A stretch of DNA of 64,000 bases from Aplidium turbinatum. Its lineage: Eukaryota > Chordata > Ascidiacea > Aplousobranchia > Polyclinidae. The position numbers and the translations under genes were made by a program. Positions 44,564 through 64,000 of the stretch are shown in pieces. The stretch lies in NCBI GenBank assembly GCA_918807975.1, contig OU964932.1, positions 3,410,001-3,474,000 of the forward strand, in the 5' to 3' direction. The stretch's first letter is position 1. Each line of letters opens with the position of its first letter. Under the pieces are notes generated by a model that saw nothing but the letters and a program-made list of their open reading frames with translations, made no database searches and had not been told where the DNA came from.

Positions 44564-45272
44564 GTTGGTGAACTGAGCAACAAAACACTCACAGATTGAT
44601 CTTGCCTGAACCCGTTGTTATGCATTTTGTGCTGTGGATAATTGCTGTAATGCTATGGATAATTGGATGTACAAATTAAAAAGGCAGCATTTTTGCAAAA
44701 CTTCATATGGTAATTGTTTGCTTTTATATGTTTGCTTCAGTGTTTTAACAGAAATGCCTTTAGCAGCATTATGAATTTGTTTTTCTTTGCCCTTTTTCTG
44801 AAAAAACCCAATAAATTTCCAACTTTTTTAAGCATTTTTGCTGAAAAAGGGCTCTGATGTCATTTTGCTAGCCCATAGATGATTTTAGATTGCAGAAATG
44901 ACTTCCCAAGACTTGATTTAGTGGGGATAGACACCAAAACCACTAGCCTGCACCCACTAGAAAAAAATTATAGCCAATTTAAGGAATTTTGGTTCGGTGG
45001 CCACTAGAGAGCTCTTGGATAGGGGTCAAACTGGGTCAAAAAATGTTTTTTCAAGTACCAATGCAAAAGATAGCCCAAATTGCAACTTTTGGCAGATGCA
45101 CTAAGCTGAACCCAAAAATTCATTTTTTTTGATCCACCCTACTGATTACTCACTAGCACAGCGAGCAGCAGTAACGCTTCGCTAACCAGAACGGTGTAGC
45201 TTCCACGCTAGCCATTGAGACCTCCAATAAACGTTTAAGTTTTTGGCAGCCGATTGTAGCATCGAATAGACA

Positions 45273-45319
45273 GCAATAGACACGTGTTTCGCCCATTAGG
45301 CTGGGCTCATCAGTATCGC
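45273..45319 (-). ncRNA. Hammerhead ribozyme, copy A
   Basis: On the minus strand: stem I GCGATA/TATTGC (with one G-U pair), core CTGATGA, stem II GCCCA/TGGGC with loop GCCTAA, core GAAA, very short stem III CAC/GTG, then T-C at the cleavage site (after the C at 45279). All invariant core bases are present. Confidence 0.88.
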
Positions 45320-45616
45320 ACCGTATTCTTGCCACTTGAGTAATCGACCGCCGCTTTACCAGTCAGTTTAACTCTTATCTTTGTGGAAAGAAAGAGCCAA
45401 CAAAACCTACTACACCGTTCTGGTTAGCGAAGCGTTACTGCTGCTCGCTGTGCTAGTGAGTAATCAGCCTTGTGCTGATAGCTGGGAAGAACGCCTTTCT
45501 TCACATTGACCTACCCCTGGCACCTGCTGGTTTTGTTGGCTCTTTCTTTCCACAAAGATAAGAGTTAAACTGACTGGTAAAGCGGTGGTCGATTACTCAA
45601 GTGGCAAGAATACGGT

Positions 45617-45663
45617 GCAATACTGATGAGCCCAGCCTCATGGGCGAAACACGTGTCTATCGC
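45617..45663 (+). ncRNA. Hammerhead ribozyme, copy B
   Basis: Stem I GCAATA/TATCGC has one A-C mismatch. Core CTGATGA, stem II GCCCA/TGGGC with loop GCCTCA, GAAA, and stem III CAC/GTG are complete. Predicted cleavage after the C at 45657. Confidence 0.88.
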
Positions 45664-45943
45664 TGTCTATTTGATGCTACAATCGGCTGCCAAAAACTTA
45701 AACGTTTATTTGAGGTCTCAATGGCTAGCGTGGAAGCTACACCGTTCTGGTTAGCGAAGCGTTACTGCTGCTCGCTGTGCCAGTGAGTAATCAGCCTTGT
45801 GCTGATAGCCGGGAAGAACGCCTTTCTTCACATTGACCTACCCCTGGCACCTGCTGGTTTTGTTGGCTCTTTCTTTCCACAAAGATAAGAGTTAAACTGA
45901 CTGGTAAAGCGGCGGTCGATTACTCAAGTGGCAAGAATACGGT

Positions 45944-45990
45944 GCGATACTGATGAGCCCAGCCTCATGGGCGAAACACGTGTCTATCGC
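45944..45990 (+). ncRNA. Hammerhead ribozyme, copy C, all helices perfect
   Basis: Type I layout: stem I GCGATA/TATCGC, CTGATGA, stem II GCCCA/TGGGC with loop GCCTCA, GAAA, stem III CAC/GTG without a loop, then T-C. Predicted cleavage after the C at 45984. A loopless three-pair stem III cannot close well in one molecule. In Penelope and retrozyme hammerheads such stems work when two ribozymes pair as a dimer, which the tandem or inverted copies here would allow. Confidence 0.92.
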
Positions 45991-46040
45991 TGTCTATTCG
46001 ATGCTACAATCGGCTGCCAAAAACTTAAATGCAACTTGTC

Positions 46041-46369
46041 TATTACTAGGCTAAACTCCAAGCAATCAACTTCCGCCATAACACCATATTGTAGTCATTA
46101 TTATTACAGAACCCTAGTAAAAAATAAATTATTATTTACAGGAAAAGAAGTGCAACTTTTTTAATGTTTTACATTTTATCAGTGTATTTTCTTCATGACA
46201 TAGCCTAGTTTTATTTTGAAGGCATCTTGTTAAAGGAAATGATTAATTTGAATGCTTTTTCATGGGTTGGCTATGGCTAATGCTTTAAAGGTAAGGAATT
46301 TGATTAATTAAAATCAATTTGTTTTTTAAGTATAAATGTTATTAGGAGAGCTTAAAGGGTGTACAACAT
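46041..46369. other. No gene recognised
   Basis: AT-rich sequence right of the hammerhead locus. Confidence 0.55.
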
Positions 46370-47527
46370 GTGATGTCATTGTGTACAACATGTGTTTTAG
46401 TAAAAAAATCCAAATTTTGTTGCCCTCGTCTCGCTAAGGTCGCTTCTGTTTGATCCCCATTTGTGAGGCTTTGCACGCATCCAGCCGTGACGCCGTATGC
46501 TATGACGTCACAAGGTACATACAGTATGGTTCAAATTAATTGGTCAAGGAAACTAGCTGATGATGTTGTCCACTAACCAAAGAAACTGGGAAGCTATTTC
46601 AGTTCCAGGGCATTTGTGTTCTGACTTTTCGCGGCCTGATCTTTCAGATGCTGCAATGTCAGGGTTTTCTACCGAAAAAAACTGTTAATTTTTTTTACAC
46701 TGCTGTTCTGTGTTGCAGGCTTTGACCTTGTAACACCTAAAAATGGTTCCAAACCGTGTTCGTGCAATATTGAAAGAAGGTGGAGGCCACATTAGGTATT
46801 GAACTGTACACAACTGTTAAATTATCGCAATAAACCAAATTTACACAAATTCAGCCTGTTTTCTTGACAGTTTCAATTAATTCGAACAATACTGTATGTA
46901 TCGGGTCTGCTACTATTCGGCGAGAGCCCTTTTCGGCAAGTTCCCTATTTGGCAATTTTTTGAATTTTTTTTTTTAATTATTGGTTACCGTAGCCTAATT
47001 ACCATTGCCGCTTTTACATCGTTTTAACGTCGCTAAATGTGAAATAAGGCCCTACCTCTAACCCCAACCCCTAAAACGGCAATAATGGTTAGGCTACGGT
47101 ACCCAATAATTTTTTAAAAAAATTCAAAAAATCGCCGAAATGGACTCTCGCCGAACGGAATGGCCCGTTTCGGTGAGTCCGATTCGGTGAGTCCGATCCC
47201 TTAACGGGGGATTTTTTTAATTTTTTTTTTTAATTATCGGGTACCTTAGCTTAATTATCATTGCCGTTTTAGGGTTCGGGGTTAGGGGTTAGAGGTTAAG
47301 AACTCACCGAATCAGACTCACCGAATCGGACTCACCGAATAGTAGCAGACCCCTCGCCGAAACGGGCCATTCCGGTATATATCTTGTGACGTCACAGGGT
47401 ACAACGTCACCGCTGGATGCGCGCCCTGTCTCACAAACGGGGATCAAACAAAAGCGGCCTTAGCGAGACAAGGGTAACAAAATTTGGATTTTTTTTTCTA
47501 AAACGCATGTTGTACACAATGAGATCA
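46370..47527. mobile_element. Foldback MITE with about 145-bp arms
   Basis: GTGATGTCATTGTGTACAAC at the left mirrors the sequence ending at 47527. The arms continue through AAATCCAAATTTTGTT, CTCGTCTCGCTAAGG, GCATCCAGC and TGACGTCAC (left to about 46516; right from about 47383). The middle holds another palindromic element. No frame is visible. Confidence 0.85.
46903..47352. mobile_element. Inner palindromic MITE, GGGTCTGCTACTATTCGG ends
   Basis: An 18-bp perfect inverted repeat (GGGTCTGCTACTATTCGG/CCGAATAGTAGCAGACCC). Inside are two copies, in opposite orientations, of a block with TTTTTAATTAT, GGTACC-like and CCTAACC-like words. ACTCACCGAATCGGA units repeat near the right end. CTCGCCGAAACGGGCC just beyond 47352 matches interior sequence, so the true right limit may be near 47375. 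Confidence 0.75.
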
Positions 47528-48492
47528 CGCCGAAACAAAAAACTCACAAAAGTTAATTTGGGTTTCCCCGTCCTTTAAACAATGCAATGATTTTGCCATT
47601 ATGAACTCAAATGAAAATCTCCCCTGAAATATCATATGTTTTGAAGTGGTTATACTTATATACGCTGAGGTTTATTACTGCCAGTGCCACCTTTATATGT
47701 TTTTATGCAATGCATGTGCGAGCGTGACTTGATTTTTTGCAAAAACATACAGAGCTAACGCATAGGCCTACAGCATGCCTGAGGGCATAGCCTATTTACT
47801 AAACTTGTGCATATAGAGGCTATATTCACAATATAATATATGGTAAGATAACCTCTGCCTATTCCATATGATGGCCATAGTCTTTAAGGTTATAGTGCCT
47901 GACTTTGCAAGTACAGCAAAGAACCCGCTTAGCAAGCTCTTTTGTTTGAAAAGGTGCATGAGGTATAAGAATGAAGATTTTTATTAAACAGTTAATAAAT
48001 ATGGAAAATGCCCAATTAAACACTGCAAATAATAAAATAACCTACCTAAAAAAATAATGAACATAGAAAAGCCTACCACCCGCTTGAATATATCAAACAA
48101 TTGTAGCTATTTTCGTGCATATCAAGCTAAATGCAAAGAAAAGTTTTAAAAAGTGAATAAAAAATTACACTAACCTCTCAAGTTCATGTAGCTCCACACA
48201 AAGTGAAATTTGCATGACTTTTGACTCTTTTTTATTTCTTTAAAACAATGTCCAAAAAGACATTACTAAAAGTAACTATAATATGGACTGTGGCCAACTG
48301 GTGTTTCGATCTTCTGATCTCTTCAGTGTAGTAAAGTGAAAGTTTTGAAGTTTTGAGATGATGGTTTATAAGAGATTTTAATGAGCCAATAAGACTTGTT
48401 TTAATGTTTAAATTTTTATAAGAAAATTTAATTATTATTCAATAACCATTTTAAAATGTTTTGGGTTCTAACATGCAGCAAATTTGTTGCAG
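47528..48492. other. Upstream region of KAT5; promoter not identified
   Basis: AT-rich, with no CpG-rich core or clear TATA/initiator. A degenerate hammerhead-like hairpin lies at 48303-48326 (minus). A 24-bp word containing CCTACCACCCGCTTGAATA near 48070 recurs near 54405. Confidence 0.5.

Positions 48493-64000
<15,508 letters not shown>

Larger units (their letters stand above)
38929..45141 (+). mobile_element. Near-palindromic DNA transposon, 6.2 kb
   Basis: Ends TAGGGTGGATC/GATCCACCCTA are flanked by a perfect 8-bp duplication CTGATTAC (38921-38928 and 45142-45149). The left arm (to about 40300) is a reverse complement of the right arm, reaching into the transposase gene. The right half, on the plus strand, holds the gene's C-terminal part (from about 40456), interrupted by a 3.17-kb TTAA-flanked element at 40833-44003. 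End sequence and duplication length fit hAT or P-like cut-and-paste elements; the superfamily is not settled. Confidence 0.88.
45403..46028 (+). repeat. Tandem hammerhead monomers, 327 bp period
   Basis: About two plus-strand copies. Equivalent landmarks are exactly 327 bp apart (for example GTGGCAAGAATACGG at 45601 and 45928). Cutting at both ribozyme sites would release a 327-nt RNA (45658-45984). The second copy stops at AAACTTAA, directly before the 12-bp target duplication. Confidence 0.92.
38869..46040. mobile_element. Hammerhead-bearing retroelement locus (retrozyme/PLE-like), interrupted
   Basis: ATGCAACTTGTC at 38869-38880 and 46029-46040 is a 12-bp direct repeat that looks like the target duplication. 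Between these sites, and apart from a 6.2-kb DNA transposon (38929-45141), lie about 935 bp of one repeat. They comprise a minus-strand copy (38881-38928 plus 45142-45402) joined head to head with plus-strand copies (45403-46028) of a 327-bp monomer. Each copy has one hammerhead ribozyme. Tandem hammerhead monomers, inverted partial copies and a target duplication of this length are known for metazoan retrozymes and Penelope-like element terminal repeats. No reverse transcriptase is present here. Confidence 0.8.

Overview
The window is animal nuclear DNA that is mostly repeats. The one confident host gene is the start of a MYST-family histone acetyltransferase of the TIP60/KAT5 type. Ten exons on the + strand (48493-60853) have clean GT/AG borders and matching phases, and the gene runs off the right edge. 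The rest is AT-rich and packed with DNA transposons, tRNA-derived SINEs and inverted-repeat elements, with frequent TAGGCCTA-like words. A marine invertebrate, perhaps a deuterostome such as a tunicate, would fit, but nothing here proves the species.

Left part (1-18.6 kb): a possible last exon of a WxxW (CysD) domain gene at 477-606, then two related tRNA-SINEs, a second SINE split by a palindromic MITE, several hAT elements with 8-bp target duplications, and a nested stack at 12.16-14.43 kb.

Middle (18.66-32.74 kb): a 14-kb foldback element. It has about 150-bp terminal inverted repeats, two head-to-head tandem arrays of a 394-bp monomer, and a small unique centre holding a hAT MITE. Higher-order duplications of 1,576 bp and 3,061 bp lie inside the arrays.

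Right of the foldback (32.7-48.4 kb): a second copy of the split SINE, a TTAA-flanked piggyBac-like MITE, an inverted and decayed copy of the WxxW segment, and a hAT element carrying a 5'-truncated LINE. Then comes a layered locus at 38.87-46.04 kb. Its outer layer is a hammerhead-ribozyme repeat (327-bp monomer, three hammerheads, 12-bp target duplication) resembling metazoan retrozymes or Penelope-like element terminal repeats. A 6.2-kb near-palindromic DNA transposon sits in it, and a 3.2-kb TTAA-flanked element sits in the transposase gene of that transposon. Two nested palindromic MITEs follow at 46.37-47.53 kb.

KAT5 region (48.49-64 kb): the exons encode the chromo-barrel domain, the C2HC zinc finger and most of the acetyltransferase core with its catalytic Cys and Glu. 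The introns carry hAT MITEs, a SINE fragment and two large palindromic elements. The C-terminal exons were not found and should lie beyond the window.
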